DNA of 64,000 nt from Enterobacter sp. RHBSTW-00175 (GCF_013927005.1 NZ_CP055930.1:124001-188000), one strand, 5' to 3'. Positions 1 to 9,701 are shown, counted from the stretch's first letter. The notes: a model not told the origin generated them from the letters alone. Numbers and translations are program-made.

Positions 1-162
1 GTTATCGTAGTAAACAGCAACCCATTCCAGCGGCTGAATCTGACGCCCGTCAACCCACATGACCAGTTGTTCAAAGCCCTGTTTTACCGTTTTTTCCCAC
101 GGCCCGACCAGGTGAAAGCCTGCGATTTTACGTTTCTGTTGCTGCCTGATGCTGTAGTCCAT
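1..162 (-). CDS. sbmC: DNA gyrase inhibitor SbmC (GyrI), 5' part only
   Basis: Fifty-four codons run from an ATG at 162 to the window edge, so the gene is cut by the window. The N-terminus ([20 protein letters not shown], then WVAVYYDN at residues 47-54) matches E. coli SbmC/GyrI, a small GyrI-like protein that binds DNA gyrase and counteracts gyrase poisons such as microcin B17. A strong ribosome site, GGAGGC, lies just upstream of the ATG. The neighbour dacD is also the neighbour of sbmC in E. coli. A LexA-like box upstream fits the known SOS control of this gene. The C-terminal two thirds are not visible. Confidence 0.9.
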   Translation of the reverse strand, partial: MDYSIRQQQKRKIAGFHLVGPWEKTVKQGFEQLVMWVDGRQIQPLEWVAVYYDN

Positions 163-177
163 GCTGCCTCCGTTTAT

Positions 178-197
178 TACTGTATATTTATACACTA
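178..197 (-). promoter_or_regulatory. LexA (SOS) box upstream of sbmC
   Basis: The plus-strand sequence TACTGTATATTTATACACTA matches the LexA consensus TACTGTATATATATACAGTA at 18 of 20 positions; the second half-site reads ACAC instead of ACAG. It lies 16 bp from the sbmC start codon, where a repressor would block transcription. SOS induction of sbmC is known in E. coli; its operation here is inferred from the site. Confidence 0.75.
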
Positions 198-293
198 TAA
201 ATCAGATTTTCTATGAACAACAAATGAGGAGTGTTTATTATGTGAGCAGACTCGCATCCCTGCCAGTCTGCTGAAAGCGGTTAACTTACGCGG

Positions 294-1460
294 TTAGATT
301 TTGTGGTGCAGATAGTCGCCGAGACGTGAGAATAAGCCACCTTTATCAATACCTTCCAGCGTTACCAGCGGCCAGTGCGCCACAACCTTATCCCGGTCAT
401 AGAGCTGAATTTCCCCTACTCGCTGATGCGCAGCTATCGGCGCTTCCAGCTCTTTTTTATCCAGCACATATTTCGCTTTGATGTTTGGCACTTCCGCTTT
501 TGGCAGTGCCAGCCAGAAATCCTGATCCGTGCCGAGCGTTACCTGCTCTTTATCACCGTACCAGATATGCTCTGTGCCCACTTTTTTACCCTTATGCAGG
601 ATCTGCACCGTATCGAAATTCTGTTGTCCCCAGTGCAGCAACTTACGCGCCTGATCTTCACGGCCTTTCGGACTATCAGCCCCCATCACCACCGCAATTA
701 AGCGACGCTGACCGTCTACGGCAGAGGCAATCAGGTTAAAGCCTGCCCCGGATGTATGTCCTGTTTTCAGCCCGTCCACGTTCATGGTTTTATCCCACAG
801 CAGGCCGTTACGGTTCTGCTGGGTGATCCCATTCCAGGTCAGGCTCTTTTCGCTATACATATGGTAAAAATCAGGCTCGCCGTGAATGATTGCCCGGGAC
901 AGAACTGCCAGGTCATAGGCGGAGCTGTGCTGCCCCGGCGCATCCAGGCCATGAACCGTTTCGAAGTGCGTATCGCGCAGATTCAGCTTTTGCACATAGT
1001 CATTCATCATGTTGACGAACTGCGGCTGGCCGCCCGCCACATGGTCTGCCAGTGCCACACAGGCGTCGTTACCGGAATCGACAATCAGGCCTCTGCTCAG
1101 GTCACGGACGGACACCCGATCGCCAGGTTTCAGGAACATCAGGGATGAACCATCAAACACCGGGTTCCCTTTCGCCCACGCATCGCGGCCCACGGTGACG
1201 ATATCGTCCGGGGTGATGCGGTGACTATCAATTGCGCGATCGACAACATATCCCGTCATCAGCTTTGTCAGGCTCGCCGGATTGCGTTGCTGGTGTTCGT
1301 TGCCCGCCGTTAAAATTTGACCAGTAGTGTAATCCATCAGTACCCAGGACCCTGCCTGGATAGCGGGTGGCTGCGGTGAAAAATCAAGCGGTTCGGCAGC
1401 CAGCGCAGATGAGATACTCGAAGCGAGTAAAGAAACAGCAATAAACAGACGGCGTTTCAA
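294..1460 (-). CDS. dacD: D-alanyl-D-alanine carboxypeptidase DacD (PBP6b)
   Basis: A 388-residue protein with a cleavable signal peptide (residues 1 to about 21, ending ALA-A) followed by a peptidase S11 domain. The three penicillin-binding motifs are present: SLTK at 63-66 (nucleophile Ser63), SGN at 129-131 and KTG at 232-234. The C-terminal part resembles the PBP5 domain 2 and ends in the amphipathic segment FSRLGDYLHHKI that anchors these enzymes to the periplasmic face of the inner membrane. The enzyme trims the terminal D-Ala from peptidoglycan pentapeptides. Length and the sbmC neighbour match E. coli DacD rather than DacA or DacC. Confidence 0.93.
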   Translation of the reverse strand: MKRRLFIAVSLLASSISSALAAEPLDFSPQPPAIQAGSWVLMDYTTGQILTAGNEHQQRNPASLTKLMTGYVVDRAIDSHRITPDDIVTVGRDAWAKGNPVFDGSSLMFLKPGDRVSVRDLSRGLIVDSGNDACVALADHVAGGQPQFVNMMNDYVQKLNLRDTHFETVHGLDAPGQHSSAYDLAVLSRAIIHGEPDFYHMYSEKSLTWNGITQQNRNGLLWDKTMNVDGLKTGHTSGAGFNLIASAVDGQRRLIAVVMGADSPKGREDQARKLLHWGQQNFDTVQILHKGKKVGTEHIWYGDKEQVTLGTDQDFWLALPKAEVPNIKAKYVLDKKELEAPIAAHQRVGEIQLYDRDKVVAHWPLVTLEGIDKGGLFSRLGDYLHHKI

Positions 1461-1580
1461 CGGTATATCCTCAGGTCATTAAAAATCGTTGACCTTTTTA
1501 CGGGACTTCTGATGTCGTTACCTGCCTTAATTGCAAGAAAATGTTAATATTCATCTGTCATCGCCATTTGGATCATAAAA

Positions 1581-1606
1581 AAACCAGCAAGTGCTGGTTT
1601 TTTATA
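1581..1606. terminator. Rho-independent terminator downstream of the acyltransferase
   Basis: Arms AAACCAGCA (1581-1589) and TGCTGGTTT (1592-1600) form a 9-bp stem with a 2-base gap. Runs of A before and T after make it bidirectional. It sits just past the stop of the leftward acyltransferase gene at 1612 and upstream of dacD, so it should stop acyltransferase transcription before dacD. Confidence 0.8.
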
Positions 1607-2972
1607 CGCCTCTATTGGATTTGAGGCATTATCTTTTCCGCCAGATATTTTGCACCAAATTTAGTAAGATGCGGAGGATCATAAAACAAAGGTTTATTAT
1701 CATCTGTTAAAGCTAAACATTTATCTTTCTTTGGACAGATGTAATTCATCATATTTATAAATTTAACACCAGGTGCATTTGCCAATTGTTTGTTAATATG
1801 ATCTGTATCTTCATCTCTAAATTGTGTTGCAAATCGTTCGACACCAACTATGCGGTTAAATGAGTTGACAATTTCAATACTACTTTTCGAGAGATTCTTC
1901 CGTCCGATCAGAAACACTTTGGCGTCAGTCATTGAATGTAACTTATCAACACCATGTATAACATAATCAACTAAATTTGGCTGATATAGAAATGCTATGT
2001 AGACTTTATCAGCCTGACGAAGCAGTTCAGGGTTCATTGCCTCATGCATCTGAGACTTACAAATCGGGATCAACTCAGGCTTTGCAATCGTCCTGGCATT
2101 TAACTTGGTGAAATATTTTTCTGATTCATTGTCTTCCACAAAGTTTGAACCACAGTCAAAATATATAGTTCGAGCAACTACATCTTCCTTTTCTATTAAT
2201 CCCGATTCCTGCATCATATTAATGAGATCGGCAGATTGCGAATCACCGATAACCAGTACTTTTGTCTTGTTGCTATTCTTCTCAAACCCACTTTTCTGAG
2301 CAAGAGCGCGCTGCTCAACCCATGTATAATCAAATGCATCTTTCTTATCAAGTTGGTTTATCATGCGAATTTCTTCAGGAAGTCGCCATTCCCAGCCATT
2401 ATTGGCCCAACTACTGGCTGAAGGGACTATTATAATAATAGCCGCAAGGGTACATGCCAATGAAAATGAGGGACCACTCAACCGGGCCTTATGTACACTT
2501 CTGAAAGGCTTTTCGATACAATGGTACAACAGAATACTTAATACAACAGTCAGTACAAACATCCAACAGATTTGAGTTGAGTCTGGGGTGAACACAATAA
2601 TGTAACTACTTAGCACATATATCGGCCAATGAACCAGATATAATGAATAACTGATTTCACCTATATAATTTGGTAAGCGATGCGCCAGAATTCCTGAGAA
2701 CTTAGCTTTATCACCAGAAATGATCATGAGCATAGTTCCGACACACGGCATTAATGCATAAAACCCAGGGAAGACAATTGATTTAATATCAAAATAAAAA
2801 ATTGGATATAGTATAAAAACAATACCAGTTAGATAAATTAGCTCGTTGATTTTTTTATTTTTCAAGACATCACTAATAAAAACACCAACAGCACCAATTG
2901 CAAACTCATGCATCCTGAAAGGTGTTAAATAAAAAGCCCCACTTGAGTCAACATTAATAAACCATATCGACA

Positions 2973-2980
2973 AAAATGCA
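2973..2980. repeat. IS1 target-site duplication, left copy
   Basis: AAAATGCA lies immediately before the left end of IS1 and is repeated at 3749-3756. It is 8 bp; IS1 usually makes 9 bp, with 8 also known. An exact pair indicates a simple, fairly recent insertion. Confidence 0.9.
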
Positions 2981-3035
2981 GGTGATGCTGCCAACTTACT
3001 GATTTAGTGTATGATGGTGTTTTTGAGGTGCTCCA

Positions 3036-3311
3036 GTGGCTTCTGTTTCTATCAGCTGTCCCTCCTGTTCAGCTACTGACGGGGTGGTGCGTAACGGCAA
3101 AAGCACCGCCGGACATCAGCGCTATCTCTGCTCTCACTGCCGTAAAACATGGCAACTGCAGTTCACTTACACCGCTTCTCAACCCGGTACGCACCAGAAA
3201 ATCATTGATATGGCCATGAATGGCGTTGGATGCCGGGCAACCGCCCGCATTATGGGCGTTGGCCTCAACACGATTTTCCGCCATTTAAAAAACTCAGGCC
3301 GCAGTCGGTAA
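3036..3311 (+). CDS. insA: IS1 protein InsA
   Basis: A 91-residue protein that begins [16 protein letters not shown]. It has a zinc-finger-like N-terminus (CPSC, then CSHC at about 32-35) followed by a helix-turn-helix. InsA binds the IS1 ends and represses transcription when made alone. A -1 ribosomal frameshift at the A6C run (3287-3293) joins it to the insB frame to make the InsAB' transposase. This is established for IS1; the slippery motif is visible here. Confidence 0.93.
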   Translation: MASVSISCPSCSATDGVVRNGKSTAGHQRYLCSHCRKTWQLQFTYTASQPGTHQKIIDMAMNGVGCRATARIMGVGLNTIFRHLKNSGRSR

Positions 3312-3733
3312 CCTCGCGCATACAGCCGGGCAGTGACGTCATCGTCTGCGCGGAAATGGACGAACAGTGGGGATACGTCGGGGCTAAATCGCGCCAGCGC
3401 TGGCTGTTTTACGCGTATGACAGGCTCCGGAAGACGGTTGTTGCGCACGTATTCGGTGAACGCACTATGGCGACGCTGGGGCGTCTTATGAGCCTGCTGT
3501 CACCCTTTGACGTGGTGATATGGATGACGGATGGCTGGCCGCTGTATGAATCCCGCCTGAAGGGAAAGCTGCACGTAATCAGCAAGCGATATACGCAGCG
3601 AATTGAGCGGCATAACCTGAATCTGAGGCAGCACCTGGCACGGCTGGGACGGAAGTCGCTGTCGTTCTCAAAATCGGTGGAGCTGCATGACAAAGTCATC
3701 GGGCATTATCTGAACATAAAACACTATCAATAA
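3230..3733 (+). CDS. insB: IS1 InsB / transposase catalytic part
   Basis: A 167-residue frame overlapping the end of insA, the usual insB length. It ends HYLNIKHYQ, as in IS1 InsB. It carries the DDE-type catalytic region of the InsAB' transposase and is expressed mainly as a frameshift fusion with InsA. No stop or frameshift damages it. Isoform assignment within IS1 was not attempted. Confidence 0.93.
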   Translation: MPGNRPHYGRWPQHDFPPFKKLRPQSVTSRIQPGSDVIVCAEMDEQWGYVGAKSRQRWLFYAYDRLRKTVVAHVFGERTMATLGRLMSLLSPFDVVIWMTDGWPLYESRLKGKLHVISKRYTQRIERHNLNLRQHLARLGRKSLSFSKSVELHDKVIGHYLNIKHYQ

Positions 3734-3748
3734 GTTGGAGTCATTACC

Positions 3749-3756
3749 AAAATGCA
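3749..3756. repeat. IS1 target-site duplication, right copy
   Basis: AAAATGCA directly follows the right end of IS1 and equals 2973-2980. Removing 2981-3756 leaves one copy and restores the acyltransferase frame (1932 nt from 4319, 644 codons with stop). Confidence 0.9.
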
Positions 3757-4476
3757 AATAAAACAATAAAAGCAATGATACCTGCCGCCCGCACAGCGCT
3801 ATTTTTGGTCATCCTACATAAAACGATTAAATAAAATGGCCATAATAAATAAAATTGTAACTCAACACTTAATGACCAAGTATGAAGTAAAGGCTTAAGA
3901 GAAGAAAAATTATCAAAATAGCCAGACTGCATCCAGAAATAAATGTTAGAAATACCAGTTAAGGCGTAAACTGTCGAACCTGAAAGCGACGTCAGATCTT
4001 TTGGCGAAAGAATAAACAACGAACCGATATATGTTGCTGAAATAGTGAACAGCAATGCAGGGATGAGCCTTCTGGTTCTCCGGACATAAAAGCCCCCAAA
4101 GGTAAATTTCCCGGTATCTACTCCTCTTACTATCCCATTTGTAATCAAATAGCCGCTAATTACAAAGAAAATATCAACACCAGTAAATCCACCCGAAAAC
4201 CCAGGAATACCGAAGTGATAAAAGATCACAGACAATACTGCGATAGCGCGGATGCCATCAATATCAGGACGATAGCCTGCTTTTACTTGTTTCCTTTCAA
4301 AAAACACTTTATCACCCATTTTACATTTTTTAAGCGGCAAAAATCTATCACGAAGATTAGTGCTATAGAAGCACTTTGTCAGAATAATCTGAATTTGTAT
4401 TTAGTGAAATTGTTGGGAGTCTTAGTCTCATCGTTTACTATTAGTACCTATGCTAAGTGCTTAACCTGAGAGCAAC

Positions 4477-5901
4477 GTGAACGATACTCAACGCCACCCA
4501 ACATTTTTATTCCACGATTACGAAACCTTTGGTACCCACCCGGCGCTGGACAGGCCATCCCAGTTTGCCGCCATCCGTACCGATGAAGATTTCAATATCA
4601 TTGGCGAGCCGGAAGTCTTTTACTGCAAGCCCGCTGATGACTACCTGCCGCAGCCAGGTGCTGTCATGGTGACCGGCATTACGCCGCAGGAAGCTCGAGA
4701 TAAAGGGGTTAACGAGGCTGACTTCGCTCGCCGTATCCACGCTCTGTTTACCGTCCCGAATACCTGTGTGGTGGGTTACAACAACATCCGCTTTGATGAT
4801 GAAGTGACGCGCAACATCTTCTACCGTAATTTTTACGATCCGTACGCCTGGAGCTGGCAGAACCGTAATTCACGCTGGGATTTGCTCGACATCATGCGCG
4901 CCTGCTATGCGCTGCGCCCGGAGGGTATCAACTGGCCGGAAAACGACGATGGCTTGCCGAGTTTCAGACTGGAACACCTCACCCGCGCCAATGGCATTGA
5001 ACACAGCAATGCCCACGATGCGATGGCGGATGTTTACGCCACTATCGCCATGGCAAAACTGGTGAAGGCTGCACAGCAGCGCCTGTTTGAGTATCTGTTA
5101 AGCCATCGCAGCAAGCACAAGCTCACCACGCTGATTGATGTCCCGCAGATGAAACCGCTGGTACATATTTCCGGGATGTTTGGTGCCTGGCGCGGGAATA
5201 CCAGCTGGATTGCCCCTCTGGCCTGGCACCCTGACAATCGCAATGCCGTGATTATGGTCGATCTGGCCGGTGACATTTCGCCGCTACTGGAGCTCGACAG
5301 CGATACACTGCGCGAGCGACTGTATACCCCAAAAAATGAACTGGGCGACCTGCCCGCGGTTCCGGTCAAACTGGTGCATATCAACAAATGTCCGGTACTG
5401 GCGCAGGCCAACACGCTGCGCCCGGAAGATGCTGAGCGCCTCGGAATCAATCGCCAGCACTGCCTGGATAACCTCAAAGTGCTGCGTGAAAACCCAGAGG
5501 TGCGTGAAAAAGTAGTCGCCATTTTTGCTGAAGCAGAGCCGTTTGTGGCATCTGATAATGTCGATGCGCAACTGTATAACGGCTTTTTCAGTGATGCCGA
5601 CCGCACCGCCATGAATATCGTCCTGAATACCGAACCGCGTAACTTACCGGCACTGGATATCACCTTCGCTGACAAGCGCATTGAGAAGCTGATGTTTAAT
5701 TACCGGGCACGTAACTATCCCGGTACGCTGGATGAGGTGGAGCAAGAACGCTGGCTCCAGCATCGCCGTAACGTCTTTACACCAGAGTACCTTCAGCAAT
5801 ACGCCCAGGAGCTTGAGTCGTTATATAACCAGTACGAAGGCGATGCCGAAAAGCAGGCGCTATTAAAAGCCCTGTTCCAGTACGCACAAGAGATAGTCTG
5901 A
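4477..5901 (+). CDS. sbcB: Exodeoxyribonuclease I
   Basis: A 474-residue protein starting at GTG (4477), preceded by a GAGAG ribosome site. The N-terminal DEDDh exonuclease domain shows DYE (Asp14, Glu16) and, near residues 176-186, the HSNAHDAMAD segment with the catalytic His and Asp. The C-terminal part is the SH3-like and helical region that completes the C-shaped DNA clamp. ExoI degrades single-stranded DNA 3' to 5' and acts in mismatch repair and recombination; sbcB mutations suppress recBC defects. Length and sequence are very close to the 475-residue E. coli enzyme. The divergent gene upstream is the disrupted acyltransferase. Confidence 0.97.
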   Translation: MNDTQRHPTFLFHDYETFGTHPALDRPSQFAAIRTDEDFNIIGEPEVFYCKPADDYLPQPGAVMVTGITPQEARDKGVNEADFARRIHALFTVPNTCVVGYNNIRFDDEVTRNIFYRNFYDPYAWSWQNRNSRWDLLDIMRACYALRPEGINWPENDDGLPSFRLEHLTRANGIEHSNAHDAMADVYATIAMAKLVKAAQQRLFEYLLSHRSKHKLTTLIDVPQMKPLVHISGMFGAWRGNTSWIAPLAWHPDNRNAVIMVDLAGDISPLLELDSDTLRERLYTPKNELGDLPAVPVKLVHINKCPVLAQANTLRPEDAERLGINRQHCLDNLKVLRENPEVREKVVAIFAEAEPFVASDNVDAQLYNGFFSDADRTAMNIVLNTEPRNLPALDITFADKRIEKLMFNYRARNYPGTLDEVEQERWLQHRRNVFTPEYLQQYAQELESLYNQYEGDAEKQALLKALFQYAQEIV

Positions 5902-5912
5902 GTTACAGGTAT

Positions 5913-5947
5913 AAAAAAGCCGGAGGCGATGTCTCCGGCTTTTTTTT
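5913..5947. terminator. Bidirectional terminator between sbcB and plaP
   Basis: GCCGGAG (5919-5925) pairs with CTCCGGC (5933-5939), with six A before and eight T after. It serves both sbcB (plus) and plaP (minus), which converge here. Confidence 0.92.
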
Positions 5948-5985
5948 GCCCACTGACGTGGGCTTAAGGATTTGCTGGCAAGTCG

Positions 5986-7344
5986 TTATGCAACGTCTTC
6001 GTACTGAGGAACCGGGTTGCGGAAACTCTTGGTTACGCAAGCCAGATAAATCAGACCAATACCGCCCCAGATCAGACCCAGAACCATTGAGCTTTCTTCC
6101 AGGTTAATCCACAGCGCGCCAACGGTCAGCGCACCACATACCGGCAGGAACAGGTAGTTGAAGTGGTCTTTCAGCGTTTTGTTACGCTTCTCACGGATCC
6201 AGAACTGAGAGATCACGGAGAGGTTCACGAAGGTAAATGCCACCAGCGCACCGAAGTTAATCAGCGCCGTTGCGGTTACCAGGTCAAAGTTGATGGCCAG
6301 CAGAGCGATGGCACCAACCAGCAGCACGTTCCACGCCGGAGTACGCCATTTCGGATGAACGTAGCCGAAGAAACGGGTTGGGAACACACCGTCACGACCC
6401 ATCACGTACATCAGACGAGAAACACCTGCGTGCGCCGCCATACCGGATGCCAGAACGGTTACGCTTGAGAAGATCAGCACGCCCCACTGGAAGGTCTTGC
6501 CTGCAACATACAGCATGATTTCAGGCTGTGACGCATCCGGATCTTTAAAGCGAGAGATATCCGGGAAGTACAGTTGCAGGAAGTAAGAAGCACCAATGAA
6601 GATGATGCCGCCAATCAGCGCAGTCAGGAAGATGGCGCGAGGGATCACACGCTCGGCATCTTTCGTCTCTTCAGACAGAGAAGAGATACCGTCGAAGCCC
6701 AGGAACGAGAAGCACAGGATAGTCGCACCAGTAATCATCGGCACAACGTGCGCACCTTCAGACCAGAACGGACGCGTGCTCGCCAGCGTACCTGCGCCTT
6801 CACCGTGGGACACACCGTAGATGATCAGGCCAACAATGACGGAAACAATACCCATTTGCAGGATAACAATCAGGGTGTTGAAGTTCGCCACGGTCTTGAT
6901 GCTGCGCAGGTTAGAGATGGTCATAAAGGCCACCAGCGCAACAACGAAGATCCACGATGGTACGGAAGGCACCAGCGCTTCAAAGTAAATTTTTGCCAGC
7001 AGAATGTTGATCATCGGCATGAACAAATAGTCCAGCAGGGATGACCAGCCCACCATAAAGCCAACCGCCGGGCTAATGGATTTCTGAGCATAGGTGTAGG
7101 CAGAGCCAGCGGACGGGAAACGACGAACCAGTTTACCGTAGCTCAGCGCTGTAAAGAGAATGGCGACCAGCGCAAAGGCGTACGCCGTTGCAACGTGACC
7201 GTCAGTAAGGCCTGATACGATACCGAATGTATCGAACAGCGTCATTGGTTGCATATAGGCAAGGCCCATCATAACAACCGGAATCAACGTAAGTGTCTTA
7301 CGTAATTCCACGCGAGAGGTTTTTGGAGTTGCGTTAAGCGACAT
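5986..7344 (-). CDS. plaP: Putrescine importer PlaP (YeeF)
   Basis: A 452-residue APC-superfamily permease with about twelve membrane segments. It begins [20 protein letters not shown] and ends [10 protein letters not shown], nearly as in E. coli PlaP. PlaP is a low-affinity, proton-driven putrescine importer of the inner membrane, linked in E. coli to pili-driven surface motility. Typical APC features seen are the GSAYTYAQ segment at about residues 80-87 and [10 protein letters not shown] near 221-230. It is a single gene converging with sbcB. The 272 bp upstream, to the end of yeeY, hold its promoter, which I could not pinpoint. Confidence 0.95.
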   Translation of the reverse strand: MSLNATPKTSRVELRKTLTLIPVVMMGLAYMQPMTLFDTFGIVSGLTDGHVATAYAFALVAILFTALSYGKLVRRFPSAGSAYTYAQKSISPAVGFMVGWSSLLDYLFMPMINILLAKIYFEALVPSVPSWIFVVALVAFMTISNLRSIKTVANFNTLIVILQMGIVSVIVGLIIYGVSHGEGAGTLASTRPFWSEGAHVVPMITGATILCFSFLGFDGISSLSEETKDAERVIPRAIFLTALIGGIIFIGASYFLQLYFPDISRFKDPDASQPEIMLYVAGKTFQWGVLIFSSVTVLASGMAAHAGVSRLMYVMGRDGVFPTRFFGYVHPKWRTPAWNVLLVGAIALLAINFDLVTATALINFGALVAFTFVNLSVISQFWIREKRNKTLKDHFNYLFLPVCGALTVGALWINLEESSMVLGLIWGGIGLIYLACVTKSFRNPVPQYEDVA

Positions 7345-7616
7345 GGTTAATCTCCTTTACGGTGATAACCGCCACGTAAGCGAAAAATTGCCCCATTTTC
7401 TGTATTCCTCAGCGACAACAACTGTCGGATTTTAGTAAATATCTATCCGGTACGAAGCCCGGCCTCTTGGTTTTTAGTTTCGTTTCATACATGCAAAAAA
7501 AAATAACCGACGCCTTTTATATCGTCGATTATTCATTTGTTTGCAGCGGCGGCATTTTGCCCTATTCCTGACACAAAAGGCAATAGATTGAGAAGCACAA
7601 CAATAATTTCTTTTCA

Positions 7617-8546
7617 CTAACCGGTTGATTTATCAACATCAGGCGGAGTGTAAACCGCAGCGATAGCACTATTTGCTAAAATTTCGGCTCGCCACCAGGC
7701 GCTTGCAAGCCCGGCTGTTTGTTCATTCCAGCCAACCCACACAGATTCATTATTACTTTGTGCGACGACCTGCTTCTCAACCAGCGCGCCGCTTTCAATA
7801 TATCGTTGCGCCAAATAACGCGGAAGGTAACCGCATCCGAGCCCGCTTATTTGCAGCTCAAGCTTGGTTTTAAAATCGAATACCGTAATCGCTTCCTGGC
7901 AATCTAGCTGCTGCGCGGGTGTCATATATTCAGGGTGCGAGCTGTCTCCCACCACAATAGCCCTAAATCCTCTGAGAGTACGACGATTAATCGGCTCAGG
8001 CTCTTGCGCTAACGGGTGATGTGGCGCAACGGCAAATACTTGTTCCAGAATGCCCAGTCGCGCAAAACCGAAATCGCTCAGTTGAGGCGGTTCATGCAAT
8101 GCACCAACAATGATATCCGCTCTCCCCTGCGTTAACGCATCCCAGGAGCCACCCAGTACGCCATTAATAAAGATTAACCGTGTCACGCTGTGGCGCTGAT
8201 AAAACGCTTCGATAAGCGGCGTCAGAAGAGAAAAAGGAAAGGTATCATCGACGCCTATCACCAGCTCATTTTCCCAGCCCTGGTGAAGCTTAATGGCTTG
8301 TTTTTCCAGTTCACGTACCGTGTGCAGGACTTCACGACCCTTTTCCAGCAGCATCTGGCCGGTACGGGTAAAACGCGCACGATGCCCGGAGCGATCAAGA
8401 AGCTGGATATTCAGATCGCTCTCCAGTTTATGCACGGTGTAACTCAGCGCTGAAGGCGTTTTGTAGAGCTTCGCCGATGCAGCCGCGAAGCTCCCCTCTT
8501 TTTCCAGCGCATCCAGAATAATAAGAACATCCAGCAACGGTTTCAT
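7617..8546 (-). CDS. yeeY: LysR-family transcriptional regulator YeeY
   Basis: From the ATG at 8546 the protein has 309 residues and starts MKPLLDVLIILDALEKEGSF, as in E. coli YeeY. A longer frame begins at 8573, but a GGGGGCG ribosome site lies just ahead of 8546. Residues 1-60 form the winged helix-turn-helix (SFAAASAKLYKTPSALSYTV). The rest is a LysR substrate-binding domain. Its targets are not established. It lies 41 bp downstream of yeeZ on the same strand and could be co-transcribed with it. Confidence 0.93.
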   Translation of the reverse strand: MKPLLDVLIILDALEKEGSFAAASAKLYKTPSALSYTVHKLESDLNIQLLDRSGHRARFTRTGQMLLEKGREVLHTVRELEKQAIKLHQGWENELVIGVDDTFPFSLLTPLIEAFYQRHSVTRLIFINGVLGGSWDALTQGRADIIVGALHEPPQLSDFGFARLGILEQVFAVAPHHPLAQEPEPINRRTLRGFRAIVVGDSSHPEYMTPAQQLDCQEAITVFDFKTKLELQISGLGCGYLPRYLAQRYIESGALVEKQVVAQSNNESVWVGWNEQTAGLASAWWRAEILANSAIAAVYTPPDVDKSTG

Positions 8547-8587
8547 GTTCGCCCCCACGCGGCGTGCGACCACCCCCGCTGATGGTG

Positions 8588-9412
8588 TTATTCCATGGGC
8601 ATCACCAGCGGATCGGGATACTGATACTCAAATCCCAGTTCATGACAAATACGATTGCCATCAATGACTTTACCTTTACTTTCACCCTGCGCATCTCCAA
8701 AAACAGGTGGAGCCAGGCCCAGCTGGCGCGCCATCAGCGGATAAAATGTGCGTCGCGAAGGATGAGAGGGTGCACATATATTATAGATGTGCCCACCCTT
8801 AGGAGCCTGTAACAACAGCTCAATTGCGCCGATCACATCCTCAAGATGCACAAGATTGACACCATGTTGCCCGTCAGGAGCCGATTTTCCGGCAAAGAAA
8901 CGCCCTGGGTGACGCCCGGGCCCTACCAACCCCGCCAGACGCAGAATATCCACCTGAGTACCAGGCAGATTATGCAGCCAGTCTTCCAGCTCTTTCAGTA
9001 CCCGGCCACTGGCGGTGACAGGGTGGCGCACAGTGTTCTCTTTCACGGTGCCATCGACATCACCGTACACCGATGTCGAGCTGGTAAAAATAATGCGCGG
9101 AACATGGTGTGCAAGCGCACTATCAACAATCTCCTGCACCGCCTGTAAGTAGAATGATTCACCGGGGCCGCTGCGTCTTGCCGGGAGCGTTATCACCAGT
9201 GCATCAACGCCCATTAACACATCCAGATCGTCAGCGTCACACACCAGCTCTGGTTCCAGACGCAGTTCGATACCATCGATACCGCACATCCGCGCCGCTT
9301 CGACCCCATCTGCAGTGGTTTTACTCCCGGTCACTTGCCAGCCTTTCGCTGCTAATGACATTGCCAGTGGCATCCCTAGCCACCCTAAACCGACAATTGC
9401 GACCTTTTTCAT
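8588..9412 (-). CDS. yeeZ: NAD(P)-dependent epimerase/dehydratase-like protein YeeZ
   Basis: A 274-residue Rossmann-fold protein, the same length as E. coli YeeZ. The nucleotide-binding motif GLGWLG is at residues 8-13. STSVYGD and the later GLVGPGRHPGRFFAGK are seen where extended SDR proteins carry substrate residues, but the classical YxxxK motif is not evident. The substrate is unknown. It is transcribed away from the his operon and shares the intergenic region upstream of hisL. Confidence 0.92.
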   Translation of the reverse strand: MKKVAIVGLGWLGMPLAMSLAAKGWQVTGSKTTADGVEAARMCGIDGIELRLEPELVCDADDLDVLMGVDALVITLPARRSGPGESFYLQAVQEIVDSALAHHVPRIIFTSSTSVYGDVDGTVKENTVRHPVTASGRVLKELEDWLHNLPGTQVDILRLAGLVGPGRHPGRFFAGKSAPDGQHGVNLVHLEDVIGAIELLLQAPKGGHIYNICAPSHPSRRTFYPLMARQLGLAPPVFGDAQGESKGKVIDGNRICHELGFEYQYPDPLVMPME

Positions 9413-9518
9413 GTGATTTCTCCTGACTCTCTTACATCTGTATTAAGGCTACGCCAGCCCCGCAGAACACACAATTCATAGCATCAATATGAAATGAATT
9501 AATGATCAAAAAAAGCCC

Positions 9519-9548
9519 TTGCTTTCTGCGGTGCAAGTGGTTTAGGTT
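9519..9548 (+). promoter_or_regulatory. his operon promoter
   Basis: A -35 box TTGCTT (9519-9524) and a -10 box TAGGTT (9543-9548) are separated by 18 bp, about 40 bp ahead of hisL. The arrangement matches the Salmonella/E. coli his promoter as I recall it. Its weak boxes fit a promoter known to be stimulated by ppGpp. Confidence 0.75.
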
Positions 9549-9587
9549 AAAAGGCATCAAATGAATAAGCATTCATCGAGAAAATTT

Positions 9588-9638
9588 ATGACACGCGTTC
9601 AATTTAAACTTCACCATCATCACCATCATCCTGACTAG
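9588..9638 (+). CDS. hisL: his operon leader peptide
   Basis: A 16-residue peptide, MTRVQFKLHHHHHHPD. It has six consecutive His codons followed by Pro-Asp-stop. The E. coli and Salmonella leaders carry seven His; here the first is replaced by Leu (CTT). Ribosome stalling at the His codons when charged tRNA-His is scarce lets an antiterminator form and opens the operon. The attenuator follows 64 bp downstream. Confidence 0.95.
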   Translation: MTRVQFKLHHHHHHPD

Positions 9639-9701
9639 TCTTTCAGGCGATGTGTGCTGGAAGACGTTTGGATCTTCCAGTGGTGCATGAACGCAAGAGA
9701 A

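Larger units (their letters stand above)
2981..3748 (+). mobile_element. Complete IS1-family insertion sequence (768 bp)
   Basis: The element starts GGTGATGCTGCCAACTTACT and ends ATAAGTTGGAGTCATTACC, the imperfect terminal inverted repeats of IS1. Its length is exactly 768 bp, the standard size. It carries overlapping insA and insB with the A6C frameshift signal at 3287-3293, and is flanked by an 8-bp duplication. Both genes are full length and intact by reading, so the element could be active. It is oriented opposite to the acyltransferase it disrupts. Confidence 0.97.
1612..4319 (-). pseudogene. OafA-type acyltransferase (AT3 + SGNH), interrupted by IS1
   Basis: Two ORF pieces (4319 to 3749 and 2980 to 1612) flank a complete IS1. 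Removing the IS1 and one copy of its 8-bp target duplication joins them in one frame of 643 residues. The N-part is an acyltransferase-3 membrane domain with the family R-X10-H motif (Arg24, His35 from the ATG) and about ten membrane segments. The C-part adds a periplasmic SGNH hydrolase-like domain with GDSQSADL and the DPPHL block near the end. Such proteins O-acetylate O-antigen or other surface sugars. An ATG at 4319 is preferred over a TTG at 4340; neither has a clear ribosome site. The target is inferred from proximity to the O-antigen locus. Confidence 0.85.

Noticed and set aside
9612..9629. Short CAC/CAT tandem run resembling a small repeat.
   Set aside because: It is the His-codon run of the hisL leader, not a microsatellite or CRISPR unit.
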